Source: Myoxocephalus aenaeus
Lineage: Eukaryota; Chordata; Actinopteri; Perciformes; Cottidae
Reading direction: 5' to 3'
Assembly: GCA_038501785.1 (NCBI GenBank)
Contig: JBAMJR010000154.1
Span: 2,411,001-2,475,000 of the forward strand
Length of the DNA: 64,000 bases
Made by a program: the position numbers and the translations under genes. The notes beneath the pieces were generated by a model that made no database searches, was not told where the DNA came from, and was given only the letters and a program-made list of their open reading frames with translations. This document shows positions 34,646 through 60,059 of the stretch, piece by piece. Within the stretch, counting starts at the first letter, position 1. Each line of letters opens with the position of its first letter.

Positions 34646-35760
34646 GTAGGTAAATGAATGTATTGTCGCGATGCTGCGTTCATTTCACTGGGTGTATATC
34701 CTTGCCAAACGCCTGAGACACACGCAGCCCCTCGCAGGAATGACTGATGAAGTTCAATGATGCCGTCGTGGAAAACAATGGTTTCCTTCTCATCAGACGT
34801 GCAGCCTTTGGTCATTTTTGCCCATATTTATGTTGAGCCACCATCGTAGGCTGCATTTGCCCTTTATTTAGACACTGCCCGGTGCCGCAAACACATCGGA
34901 ACCAACGTAATGCATGCACTTTATGTGATAGTTTATAATCTGCTGTGGTTACTGGTGTTCAGGATGTGACTGAAACCAGATCTATTGTAACTGAAACTGC
35001 ATCTGTGTAATAGAGAAGGAGCATCACATCCTTGGCGCTCTCTTTCAGACCCAGAAGCCTGTAAAATAAAGGGCGTATTAAGCCGCCGCTGCAGGGCGAT
35101 GGTGTGTGTCGCCATCACCAGCAGCTGCCTGAGGAGCACACTGTGCACAGCTGGATGAGGTGTTACTATGACTGAAGCCGCCTCACGTGCCTCCTCTGAC
35201 ACCGCCGGTGCTGTCTTTACCAGTATCTCAGACTCATGATGCTGCAGTGAAACTGTGCTGCACCTGCAGCCATGTATTATTGATTAGTGCTGATAGGTCC
35301 TGAGCAGAGAGGTGTAAGGGCACTTTGAGGTATGGGAACCGCTTGAATAGATGACTCATCCCCTGGAAGCCATTCTTGCCATGGATGATCAAAAGAAAGG
35401 GTTGTCAGCAAGGCTTTTGTCATTGCTCTCTTTTAAACCATGTTATTCTCTGGCTGGCAGGGCAGACTGCCACAAGTGTAATGAGAAGTGGAGCTGCCTT
35501 TAGGCTACTAAGGTGTGTTAGGATCCTGCTACGCTTGGATAGCCCGCTGTAATGCATGGTGCATTTTAGAGCAGTGTACAGAAGTGTATTTACAGCACAA
35601 AAGCACTTTCTTAAGGTGGGAATGTACTGAGTTATCTCTCACCACCGCGCTCCCTCTCCTTCTGCTGTACTTTTCTTTAGTTCCACTTGAGCGGACCAGG
35701 GGAAACTAAGTTTGCATTCCAGAGTACTGTGTCAGGTCTTAACGTTCTCCTTTTACTGTG

Positions 35761-35866
<106 letters not shown>

Positions 35867-38800
35867 ACAGCAGGGTGGGAGTAGCAGAGACTCTCTAGTC
35901 ACTCAAAGGTCACAGGTTTGTTCTCTTCACATATCTGACAAATACCTTTGTGCCAAGAGTCAAATGTCAGAGTCATACAGCAAACAATGGAAGGAAAATA
36001 CTAGTGCAATACATTCCTAATGACATCATATGTCCCAGTGGTGAGGCCCACAAAATAATTTCCATCGGAGTTTCTTGTCTCCGCATCTTTGGCTCCATTT
36101 GTGTGATTTTAGTCAGTTAACAGCGATGTTACGATGCGTTAATCAGCAGCTGTTTCTCTGGGTTATCCGAAGTCCATGGAGGGATTGGAGATTGTTATCA
36201 CCAGAAATAACACTGGCACCCACTGTCACCCATTGTTTGATTTCAAAGAGCTCTTACCCAGCTTACTAGCCTGTGTTACTCACGTGTGTGTGTGTTGTAT
36301 TTGCCACTTTCAGAGAACGTGTTTTAGTAAAGAAAACACATATACAGCTGAACCGATTTGTCCAAATGTCAACATTTTTGTCACTATTTGTCTCAGGTGA
36401 TAGTAAATTGAGTATTGTTGGTTGGACAAAGCAAGGGATTTGAAGATGTCACCTTATGCTGTCACTTTAAACGATAGTTGCATGGTTATCCGTTAGTAAC
36501 AACGAATGAATGATAAAGGAAATAAACTAACACAGCAGACTGCCGGCTGCTGCATCTGCAGATTATGGCATAATGCCACCAGTGCAGGGTGCACATGAAG
36601 GAAGCACGAGGGCTAATGGGTGTGAAGGAGGGCACAGATGCCATGGTAACCAGGCCTCAGCATGTGCTCTGGATGAGCTACGAGGCTGATCTGTGTCATT
36701 TAGGGTGCCAGCATTGCATTGAGTATTTAATGCAATTTTTAAATTCCACACCTCTCTTTCTCTGCCCGTTTTGGAGGCCGAAGTCCGAGAGGCCGAGGGC
36801 ATTAAACAACAATCTGTCATTTGCATGTGTTATTATTAATTATGGAGTTGGATCAGTGGGGAAAAATGCCACAACAAACCTAATCCATCAGATGTTACTG
36901 GTCTCCCACACATATGTGTTGCAATAGTGCAGTCTGTTTGCATTCTCTCTTTAGGATATATCAAATTTAAACAAGCAGGTCCATGATACCACGCGTGTCT
37001 GTAGCTCTGAGCCCATGTAGTTACAGTAGCCCCCACTGTGCAACAGTGTCCATCACTAAACAAACACATTAACGAGTGTTAGTTTTACATTAGTGTCACT
37101 TTCTGCCCTTGTGAACCTCTTCTCGGTGCAGCCAACCAGAACGGTCTGCGGCGAAGCAGCTATACCTCTCAATAGAGAATCCGTGAACCACACAGAGTCC
37201 CTCAAAGAGGACGACTACATTTTGGGATGGACAGACTCAGAACAAGCGTGAAGCCGCTTGGCTCTGATGCACCTTGTTATCTTTTATTCATATAGTCATC
37301 CGTTGGTTTGTAACTGATAGTTTGTCTTGCCCCGTGGCTGCGATTTTCCACATGGCCTGGTTCACTATGCCTCTTCAGGCCCGTCTCGTGGATGAGTGGC
37401 TTCTCAGAGGAATCATCCTGGCCCACATACCACTGCCACGCGCTCAGAGATCCGCACTCAGGGGGTTAACAGCTTTTATTCAAATCATTGCCTCATTCAT
37501 TTAACCATATGGGCGCTCGGTGCGATGAGAAGCCATTGTTTGCTCTTTGTGCCCTCTCACTGTGCCCCCCCACACCCACCCTCACTCTCTCATAGACGCA
37601 TAACACAAATTTACTCCCAGCAGGGGTGATTGATTATTGCTCCTAGATGGGGCCTCCGGTGTTGCCAAGGCAACAGTGGACGCTCCAGATGTGGGTTAGA
37701 GATGAGAGATATGACTTTCCTCTGTCAAAACTCTGGTTTGCGTTTAAAAATGTATGCTGCGACATCAGCTTTGATGTTGTGAGTGGTATGTTCAAGTACA
37801 ATATTTATTGAAGTCCTGCATAGATACACAGCTCTGCCTTGTTCATCACATGCTCCCCTGCGTCTGAGTCAGTGGAAACCGATGCTCTGTTACTGTCGGT
37901 GAAACTATATTTTTTAGTCACCACACCATCATTTGCTAATTCTAGCTTTTGTCCAGCCAATGTAATCCAGACAGTGGTAATTTCATTGCATAATATATGC
38001 ATTGCGTGACAATCCTTAATGGAAAGTAAGTGGTTCCTCATGTGCACCATCCACATTTCCCATGATGGGTTCTGGAAAGAGAGAAAAACATTCAACCCCA
38101 TCTTTATCATCTTAATGGGAATCAGCTACATTGCAGCTACACTTTTCTCACCATCACTCACATACTAATATGCTGAATAGGCTGCTTTTACTCTTTATAT
38201 TCACCGTCGGCTACAGAGACGACAAATAGCCTGTAAAGGAATAATCCAGGTTAGTAAAATGAGAATGGCCTGGAGCTGGTGATTGGAACATGGTTGTCAG
38301 GACAACAGCTGGGAGACAGACAGTAGACTGAGGTCTAAATGAACGGTCGTGCATGGTGAAGCCCTGAGACATCCTCATGCATCACACAGCAGGCGTTCAA
38401 GCCCAGGACGGGAATAACGTCCATGATGACTGAAACCGGAACTACAGAATGGAGAGTTAGTTCTCAAATACTGAGAATGTACAACAGCTACAGTATTAAA
38501 GAGGGTTGTATCCTTGTTTTATTCATTCAGTTATTTTATGGTGGATTTTGATTTATTTGACTTCTGCATGTGATTTCTTGTCATTCTGAAACTGGTCGCT
38601 CTGGTCTCCTTTTTCTCCCTGGAGCTCCTGCAGAATGTTTGTGGGATCATAATGTAATTGTTTATTTAATCTATTTAACCAGGAAGTCTCCTGAGATGCA
38701 TTATTTCTTTTACTAGAGAGACCTGGCCAAAAGGGCATCATTAAGACACAGTCACATAAAACACACACGCAATTGCCTTTAAGGGGCATAACGGAGCGAG

Positions 38801-39130
38801 CGTGGCTATTTTAAAAGTGTGACATTCTTCATAAAACGTGTGAATGTGGCATTTGAATGCCTGGTTTTGCCTTTATTTTCCAAATAAAGTTTGTCTTGTA
38901 AAGTATTCCAAGCCAGTTTGAATATAACAAGCATGTAGTTTTGAGGTTCAGAGCAGATTCTGAAGGCAGGTCCATACATTCAGGATAGATAATATTATGT
39001 ACCTATCAGCACAGATAATACAAATGGATGATGAATCTAATATTTTGATGACCTGTCCTTCTGCTCTCATTTGAAATACATTGAATGAGTATCAGTACGA
39101 GCCTGTATGGCCTGGCTAATATATCTAATG

Positions 39131-39385
39131 CAGTGGTTCTCAACCTTTTTTCAGCGATGTACCCCCTAACCAGCGCAAAGCATTTTTGGTTGAAAAAACA
39201 ATGTAATACACAGCGCTGTGCCATAAGTGTCTGATTTAATATAGAATATATACAATTCCGTTTAAGAACTTACACTTATATTATTGAATATTTATTACAT
39301 TACTTTTTTTAAAGGATTTTTGAATTGATACTAATTTTATATATACATTTTTTAAATCTCAAGTACCACCATTTGAGAACCACTG
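39131..39385. mobile_element. hAT-type MITE with perfect 8-bp target duplication
   Basis: Perfect 13-bp terminal inverted repeats (CAGTGGTTCTCAA and TTGAGAACCACTG) are flanked by ATCTAATG at 39123-39130 and again at 39386-39393. At 255 bp with no frame it is non-autonomous. It lies just upstream of the vangl1 exon carrying the start codon. Confidence 0.93.
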
Positions 39386-39625
39386 ATCTAATGCATTATT
39401 TGTTGAACATTGCATGTTTTGATGCAGCCCTCTTACCCTCCATCTCTCCTCTTGCAGGTCAATGTGGCTCCTGAAGCAGCTATCTGGGGTCGCTGTGGAT
39501 TCCTGAGGCCCGTCTCTATAGCAACCCATTCCTCCTCCTGAGTACCGCTGCCAACTTACCCTCTCTGCCACACGGCAATTACTCCTCATCCCCCCGGCCA
39601 ATTGCCGGCTTTGAACTGCATTGGG

Positions 39626-51867
<12,242 letters not shown>

Positions 51868-54800
51868 CACAGTGGACCAGTGCTGCTGATCTGGACTTAC
51901 GGGACTGTTACAATTTTTCAACAGAATTTTTCAAAAATAACTTTTTGTACTGTTTTTTTTACTTATGTGTATGTCATTTCCTCACATAGAGTATCGTTGT
52001 GTCCTTGTCTTTGTCACGGTCGACATGAAAGCAGTAAAAGACAGAAAATTGGAGAGAATATCCAGTTCAGGTGTTCCTCTGTGCACGACCTTCACAAATG
52101 TTCTTCCTTTTATTTGCATGTGCCAGTGTGAGCCTTCATGGAGGGGAGTTCATGATTTAGGAGGAGTGTGTTTGATTTAGGAAGAAAACAACTTGTGTAT
52201 TGAGTGTAGTGTACACTTTCTCCTTAGCGTTACTATAGTGACCAGGATATAACACGCAACCATTTTCACAAAGAATTGTCTTTTTTCTGTCTCAGCAACG
52301 ATTATTTAAATATCCCATATTACAGATGTATGTACAGTATTTATATGTGAATATACTTTATCTCTCCAGACTTTTTATATCAACATGTTGCATTGCTTGA
52401 ATGTTTTTTTTTTACCTTGTTAAAGTTATTTTACCTTGTCTGTATTTGTGGAGATAAATGGACTGTAAATACATGAAGACATGTTTGTTAATGTCAAAAT
52501 CACTGGAATTTATGGGACTGAATGCCAACCACAGTACAGCTGCATATGGATGGTCTAGGGAATAGATTGTGAACAAACCCATGTGACTTCTTATTATGTA
52601 TGTACAGTTAAGTGTGTGCGGTATGCACTGAACTATTTGTCGGCTTCATGTTTGGACGGCTTTGAGACTCATGTGGATGACCTGTAATATCTTGTGTTAA
52701 AACCGGCACCTTTGTGCTGTTTAATTCCAAAACATATTCTCCTTTTCTCACCTTGATTCATCATGAGATGTATTATTACAGCCCCATCCACATAATATAC
52801 ATCCTGCAGCATAAGACCATGCATAACCTAAAGGAATATTACTTCAGCAATTTTACAATATTTAAGACATTGAGAGATTTAGGTCCCTCTAACTTTCTCA
52901 TCAAAATTAATAGTCACTTATCTCATGCTGGCAAATGTTTATATCAAGTGTAAATTAACTCAACCCAGTGTCAGTATTTCTGCTTCCAGTATTTTGTCCC
53001 AGTGGCCCACTGCTGCCACCTATCTACGGCTACTGGAACAGCAACACTGTCCTGCGCGTCAATCACATTTGTGTGAGTATTTGATCTGTATTTTTAAAAC
53101 CCTTTGTATTTATGAGGCCTGGTACGTTGTTAAATTTATATCCACACAAGTGTTACTGTGGTCACTGATGGTGTAGTTTTGTTTAGGCTTTTAGAATGTA
53201 GATGGTTGCAAATAGTTCTTGACTACACATGTGCCTCAGTTATAGTTAGGATGTGCTCAGCGTACATGTGCAGTCGTGTGTGTGTGTGTGTCTGAATGTG
53301 TGAATGAGTGAGCGAGAGAGAGGGAGAGAATGAGGAAATGAGAAGAAAAGGGAACATAAGGAAGAAAAGAGGTTGCTTTTCCAAATGCTTTGTCCTCGTC
53401 TTCTTTTATACAACAGAACATGTAAAATCACAGGAGCTGTGTCAAAGTCACATTTGTAAAATGAAATAAATATTTGTATCAACCTTTTCAAGCCATTTGA
53501 GTGCTGTATTTTTATGTAATAATGATTGAGTGTGTCACTTGCTTTATTACTGTAAGAAAAGTCAGCCTTTAGTAGCCTTTTTAGTTGATTTTGTGAGAAA
53601 AAAAACTGAGTTCTGGATTCTTTGGTTTTGTTTTCTTGACAGTGTCTGCTGTTGAGGAAAAACGCAGCAATATGAGCGTTGTCGTTGACAGGCAGTTTAT
53701 TGGAGTCTTGATTGCTCTCCAGACAACTAAGCAATGATGTGAAAGTTATCTGTTGTGGTGGATGTGTATCACAGGCTGTGATTAGTTCAGGTAGGTTATG
53801 GTGGCGTAGCATGAGATTATTAGCAGTAATTACATTTAGGAGTGGACTATATATTTCACCAGTTGACCTGCTTATCTTATGACGTTACCGGCTAAATGAT
53901 CTTATTATATTGTCCTTTATTGCTGTGTGTGGATTCTTTATTGACTGAAAATATGTGCCAATATGACGTTAACCACCAGTACAACAAAGGTGCACGAATA
54001 TGTCCTGGTGGCACAGCCATCTATCTGTGGATGGATGGATATATCAAGAAATCTACTGAAATGTTTTAAACTGTGTTTTCTTTCATTGAGTGTGCAAAGG
54101 GAGACAAGAAGAGAGCAAAGAGTAACAAACGAAAAGAGAAAGCAACAAAGCAAAGTAAAAGCGCAGGAATGCAAGCGAGGAAGAGAAACATGAGGAATTA
54201 GCATTCTAATGAGCTTTGCGGAGTCAATCCAGTGGTGTGATGACATTATCTCTGTGTGCAGCTGCTGCCTTCCTCATTATTTCAGGTGAGAAATAAAGAT
54301 GATGGAGAAAGAGGAAGTAGATGAAAGAAGAGATACGAGGTTTGCTATTGTAAATGGAGACTGTCAGCATGTGGTTTTACTATTTCAAAGCTGTAACCCC
54401 TGGACAGAAAATACACCGAAGGAAAACCGTACATCGAATCTTAAATTGTATTACCGGCAAAGAGGGTGGTGAGTAAAAGCAAATGGGGATGCAAGGTTTT
54501 TGTAGGGTCACAAACCAATAAGGTTTGGAACCACTCATATCACTCATACCACGTATACCACCCATACTAGTAAAGGTATACAGTGGAATACAATGGAAAG
54601 ACTCAAGGAGTAATGTTTCTCTGAGGATTACGTGTTTCACAACATACAGAAGAAATTAATTAGATAGATGACAGATGTTTGACATCGACAGGCCTTTATT
54701 ATTAGCAGTTATTTATAGATATATAATTGATTGTCGTGTGTAATGTGAGGTAAATGTCTGGTCCATATTTTATTTGAAATCCCAAAACCCATTCAAGGCT

Positions 54801-54869
54801 TATTTTACATTGTCAAAAAAAAGTTTAATCTTTTTTTCATTTTACATTTTTGGATATTAAATAGATGTC

Positions 54870-54924
<55 letters not shown>

Positions 54925-55043
54925 AAATAATTATATTGTTTATTTGTAAAAAGTTATTTTACAGTACAATCATTTGTCTGAGATCCATGTTAAACTTTAA
55001 TCCTGAAGCAAAAACAACATTTACTAGGATTAGGCTCATCATT
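51868..55043. other. vangl1 3' region and interval to casq2
   Basis: vangl1 and casq2 are convergent here. AATAAA at 53465-53470 (plus strand) could end vangl1, and TTTATT at 54939-54944 (AATAAA on the minus strand) could end casq2 about 100 bp past its stop. An (ATT)n tract lies at about 54871-54923. The 188-codon minus-strand frame at 53812-53246 matches nothing I know. Confidence 0.5.
54871..54923. repeat. (ATT)n microsatellite
   Basis: Pure trinucleotide repeat downstream of casq2. Confidence 0.92.
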
Positions 55044-55077
55044 TTACTCATCATCATCATCGTCATCATCATCGTCG

Positions 55078-55121
<44 letters not shown>

Positions 55122-58100
55122 GTCATCATCATCGTCATCATCGTCATCCTCATTGTCATCTTCGTCATCTTCTTCGTCATCATCTTCGTCGTCGTCATCG
55201 TCGTCGTCATCGTCCTCAGTGTTGACTTTGCCAGAGAGCACGTCCTCAATCCAGTCCTCCAGCTCCTGTGCGCTGGGCAGATCCTCCTCGTCCTCCATCT
55301 CCATCCACACGCTGTCGGCCTGCTCACAGACAGAGAGGTCACACTCATCACAACACTCATGTCACGTCAGGCCGGGCGGCAGGTTGTCAGGGACTCACAT
55401 CTGTAACGTTGACAACTCCAATCTGTGGTCGGAAGAGGTCCACCTTGAAGGTCTTCTCCCAGTAGGGGATCAGCTGAAAGCGGTCACAACAACACAAAAG
55501 GATCACATCAGACCTGCAGCGTGTCAGATAAATCTATCCATGTTTGTTTTTTTGACAGCTCACCAGAGGAAAGTCATCCGGGTCAATCCAGATGATGCTG
55601 AGATCAGGTAGGTGGGTGTTGTCTCTGGCAACTTCCTTCAAGATTTCCAAGAACTCAAAACCATCTGGAATCAATTGATACAAAACTCTGCTGCCTTCAG
55701 TAAGTATTGACTTGGAGAGAGAACAAACAATTTAAAGACACAATTTGACATTTAGAGCAATATTCTTGTTGCTTTTTTTTGTTTAGTTTAGTTTTTTAGC
55801 CTACTTTGTCTGAAGATAACACCATCTGCCTACCAGCACTCTCTCAGCTGGGCACAGTGAAGTATTTCCCCCTGTTTCCATTCTTTATGCTGAGCTAAGC
55901 TTCTCCATAATGCGACAAACATTAAGTATGTGAATAAGTACTATTGCTTTAAAGCCTTTGTTGTGTGTCAGTTTCTATATTGATAATTACATTTTCTTCC
56001 ATTTTTATGATCTTCCATTTTTTATCTTTTCGTTTTAAAATGTTTTATTGCTTTCAATCTATTTTATAAATGATTTTGTCTTTCATCTGGTTTATTGTTT
56101 TTCCTCGTGGCATTCCCCTCCTGTTGTCTCATTGTTTATTTATTCTGTCTTATCATTAACTCATCAGTCATTAACCTGAAAGGTGCTATACAAATAAAGT
56201 GTGATCGATTTGATTGATGATTGAATGTCACAAAAGTAACCAAGCATTTGCTGTAAAACTCCAGTGTCTAGATCAAATATGTTTTCCAATCCAATAAGCT
56301 AACAAATAGTGGTATAGCATGTAGCATGCCCTTACCAGGGTCTTCCTCCTCTGCAAAAGCCACAATGTGGATGCCCTCAATGTCATCCTCCTGAGGAGAA
56401 GAAGACAAATATAAGTCATACGTGGTATGTTATTGTAAACAAAATTCAAAGTTGTTTATGTTATCTTCAGCCGGACAAGCACCACTCACCCAGGTCTCAA
56501 ACATATCTTCTGCGCGCAGCTTTCTCAGTGTTGGTCTGATGGCACAGAAAACACATTGCATGTTAAAGTGTTCATACAATAGACCTTAAGAAAGAAGTTG
56601 GTTAAATAAATACACATTTGTCTGAGCATTTAATTCAACGTTGTTTACCGTCTGTGTTCAGTTATGAATTTGACCAAATCCCCCTCTGAGTGAGGCTTTC
56701 CTGGGATGGTGACTGGCTCCTCCATGAAGGGTTCATAGAAATCCACCTCATTCAACTTTAGGGTCACCTCCTTGGCCACCTGAGGCAACGAAGACAGATC
56801 CCTCAAGACTAATAATGCATCCATTTGTTTGTTTGTTTGTTTGTATGTTACTTACAGATTTCTCAAATGTGGCAAAGAACTTGATGTAGGGCTGGAACTG
56901 CTCTGCAGCTTCTTTAAATGCTTCATAGTCTGTGGATGAAAGAGAACAGGGAGAAATAAGTTATTTAGAGTATAATGTGTTATTTGATTGCGTTATGTTG
57001 TAAGAATCAATGTTTTAGTCACACATCTGTTTGTGCTTTCTCTGGCTGCTGTACACGTCATATGCACATTTGGGAGCGGAAATAGCTGAACTTTGACCGG
57101 TCAGAAGGGATGTGGCTGCAGCTCATCACTAAAAGTAAACTACTCTCGACTCAGTTCTCCCACAGCACGTGAGATGGAAGCAGGCAGTGGCAGCTGTGTG
57201 CGCAACAGTGATAAAAATGGATCTGTTAATCCGTGGAGATAAGGGGGTTGAAATGCATTATCAAGGACATGAGCCACAGAGAGTGCATCACTAACCCAGC
57301 TAATAAGAGTTGTGTTTAGAAATATAAATAAAAGCATATCATTCATGCCAACAGCTCTCACACACTCACGCTCAGAGTCCTCGCTCTTGAAGAAACCAAT
57401 GATCCGGATGTCTTCTTCCATCCTATCAAAGGCTTTCAGCTCCAGAGCATTATCTATCACCTCCACTGGCTCCTCCAGCAGCTAGAGACATACAGACAGA
57501 GAAGTACCGGGGTGAGCTCGTAACTGTGTCAAGTCTGGTGTTGATTGGTGCTCGCAGCTCAGAATCCGTCTACTCACGTCCAACAAAAACTCCACCAGAA
57601 TGTTTGCAGAGAGCAAACCGTCAAACTCAATCACCCGATCGGCCTTGAATACATAAACGCTGCCCTCCTCCTCCAGGCCTGTGATTGAAGCAAATTACAT
57701 GTCAATACATACATTTAAAGACGGCTCCAAAGGTTATTTGGCCCTTCAATAAATCTGTGATAAAGGCAATCGTCTCTCAGGACTTGCAAATATCAATTGG
57801 ATAGCGGTTATGCTCTATACCCACCCAGTTTCTTTGCCACTTTTGCATCTTTGTGGGAGTCGACCATTCCAAAGCCAATGTCTTTCTCCTCCATAACCTG
57901 AGCTGCAAGCTGCAGCCAAAAGAAAGAGAGCATGAAGGAATAAACAGTAAGATCAGGACTGAACACATAAGAAGAAGAAAAAGATTGATTTTCGGATTTG
58001 TAGTTTTGGAACAAGTTTTGGAACAAAAGTTTTGGAACAAAATCCCAGTTTAGGGGCAGATTTTCTGAATAAAAAAAATAAATGAATAGGAGTGTGACTG

Positions 58101-59975
58101 CAGTGTTAGGTAAGGTCTAACGGAAAAAGAAAAAAATACCAAAGTTGGTAATATGACAGAGGTACTCAAGCTGCCCAGGGGCCACGGAGACACAATTACA
58201 TAATCAGTCAAGCTGCCTGAATCTAAATATAGCCAAAGCTACAGTAATAGTTCAGGCAATTGTTCTGTCAAGTACTGCAGGTTAAGGGAGAATCTCCTGC
58301 CTGAAATTATCTTAATAATAGAGCAGGCCTATATAAAGTATGACGTTCATGTATGTTTGGTCTCCAATGCACAGGGAAAAGCTCTGGTTGTATTAAAGGA
58401 GAGTTTTGACCACTAGTAAAGGCATCCAGCAAGGTTTTTCACAAGTAAGTCCCTGTTTGTTGCACATTGCACAAAGACTCATGCACGCATGTGAGCGTGC
58501 AGGCCATGAGATTCTAACCTGCCATCAGTTTTAGGCTATGCCACTGACAGTTGTGGTGGTAATGTACAAACAAACATAGCAATAAACCAACAATGGCAGT
58601 GAAGAAGTAAGCAAACAGGGATGTAAACAATGCCACCATTTGTGTGTTTAAGGAAACTCCCCAGGGGACCTTTAAAGGAACAGTGTGTAGCATTTAGGGG
58701 GGTCTATTGGCAGAAATGGAATATAATATTAGTACGTTTTCTTTTTTTTTTTGTATATTCACCTGAAAATAAGAATTGTTGCTCATACAGAGCAGATGAA
58801 GAGGAGGAATCATGTTTTTACAGTAGCAAACACACACAGGTTGTAAGGCTGCAAAACCTTATGTGAATAGATATTTGGAACAAATTAGCAAATATGTAAT
58901 GCCAACTTTAACACTAACAGGAGTGAATGACTGTATGGTAACATGGGCCACCTGTGCTGTCAAATAAGCAACGCTAATATCAGGACTGCGCGACTGGGCT
59001 CAGGTTACCCTCAGCAGACCAGAGAGCAACTAACCCTCAGCCATGCGTAACATGAGACAGGACACAGTGCACACTGTTTCCGTCTGTGTGGGATTCAAAC
59101 AAAGAGATTTGTTTAATCTATCAATGATTAGCCAGTTGGTTAGCCGAGGCTGATAACAAAACAACTTCAAGTTTACATTTGCTTTGACTACCAAAGTCAA
59201 CAAAAATATGACAAAAGAGGAAAAGTGAGTTGTGTCCTTCACATGTATTGCTCTAAAACACAATCCACATGAGCTCTTGGCCAATTTCTGCCAACAGAGG
59301 AAAGTCCTACAGGGAAAATTAGAGTGACATAATTCTAAGAGATAGAAGCACACATTGAATTAAAGCAACAGAGGTAACCTTAAGAGACAGCACTGCATCT
59401 CACTAGGATTGTGCACCCATGGAGGATATGCTATACTCGTTGACCTTGACAAAACATACATATTAAGATGGAGTTTTTTTATCTTACTAGTTGGCTGTCT
59501 GATTATTTGGGCAGTGCACTCTAAATATGTGATATGGGTCCTTTCCCTCATATCACTGCCCACACAACAAACCATATTATTTCCATTATCTTTCTGTCCT
59601 ACGTCTCTTGAAGCGACAACTGTCCTTTTTTGTGTCTTTTTTACGTCATCACTGCTCATCTCCCTCGGCCCTGTTCCCTAAATGTGGCCACGCACCTCTC
59701 TTCTCTAACTACTTTGTTTTCCTCTTCTTATACTTTACCTCCAGCACCAACTCAGTCATCTTGTGTTGTCTCTGCCGCTCCTTGCTGTCTGATATGGGCC
59801 CATGGTAGAACATGCATACCATGCTGTACTTCTTCAAGGCTTTCTTGTAATTCTTGTCATTGATGTCTAGAACGCGGTCTTTCCCGTCATAACGTGGGAA
59901 CTCAAGGCCCTTTGTTGCCGGGGCCAAAGGCACGAGACTCAGGCAAGGGAGCAGGAACAAGCAAAGGGAGAGCAT
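55044..59975 (-). CDS. casq2: Calsequestrin 2 (cardiac-type)
   Basis: High-capacity calcium buffer of the sarcoplasmic reticulum lumen. Eleven exons in transcript order: 59975-59739, 57909-57825, 57678-57578, 57481-57370, 56929-56856, 56779-56649, 56535-56490, 56390-56336, 55664-55564, 55473-55399 and 55319-55044. They total 1293 nt and 430 aa with consistent phases. Human CASQ2 also has 11 exons and is 399 aa. The chosen Met starts a signal peptide (MLSLCLFLLPCLSLVPLAPA) just before the mature-type LEFPRYDGKDRV. An in-frame Met 28 codons upstream would spoil this. Three thioredoxin-like domains follow, with IGFFKSEDSE, FYEPFMEEP, PTLRKLRAEDMFETW, WIDPDDFPL and YWEKTFKVDLFRPQIGVVN. The protein ends in 56 residues that are all Asp or Glu except one Asn, about twice the human acidic tail and encoded by GAT/GAC repeats. 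Confidence 0.96.
55047..55222 (-). repeat. Coding GAT/GAC trinucleotide repeat in casq2
   Basis: On the plus strand it reads (ATC/GTC)n. In the casq2 frame nearly every codon is Asp. The longest pure stretch is near 55079-55120, toward the 3' end of the gene, while the upstream part is broken by GAA, GAG and AAT codons. Confidence 0.92.
57910..59738 (-). other. casq2: casq2 intron 1
   Basis: 1.83 kb without further exons. It contains a copy of a fish interspersed repeat at about 58668-58810. Open frames here are unsupported. Confidence 0.7.
58668..58810 (+). repeat. Fish interspersed repeat, copy A
   Basis: Contains CTTTAAAGGAACAGTGTGTA, GCATTTAGGGGGGTCTATTG and GGAATATAATATTAGTACG, a consensus common in percomorph genomes. 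A diverged copy in the same orientation is at about 62253-62400. Confidence 0.65.
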
Positions 59976-60059
59976 GGTCCACAGCAACCACACAGCCCAG
60001 AAAGTCTGCTGTAGTTTGGTGTTAAAGTAGAGAACTGCACAATCGAAAAGGTCACCCAA

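Noticed and set aside
53246..53812. 188-codon minus-strand frame downstream of vangl1
   Set aside because: The longest unexplained frame in the window, but it has no recognisable domain, no duplicate and biased composition. It overlaps the likely 3' untranslated region of vangl1 on the other strand.
55153..55611. Plus-strand poly-Ser, poly-Ile and similar frames across casq2 exon 11
   Set aside because: Other-frame readings of the GAT/GAC repeat that encodes the casq2 acidic tail.
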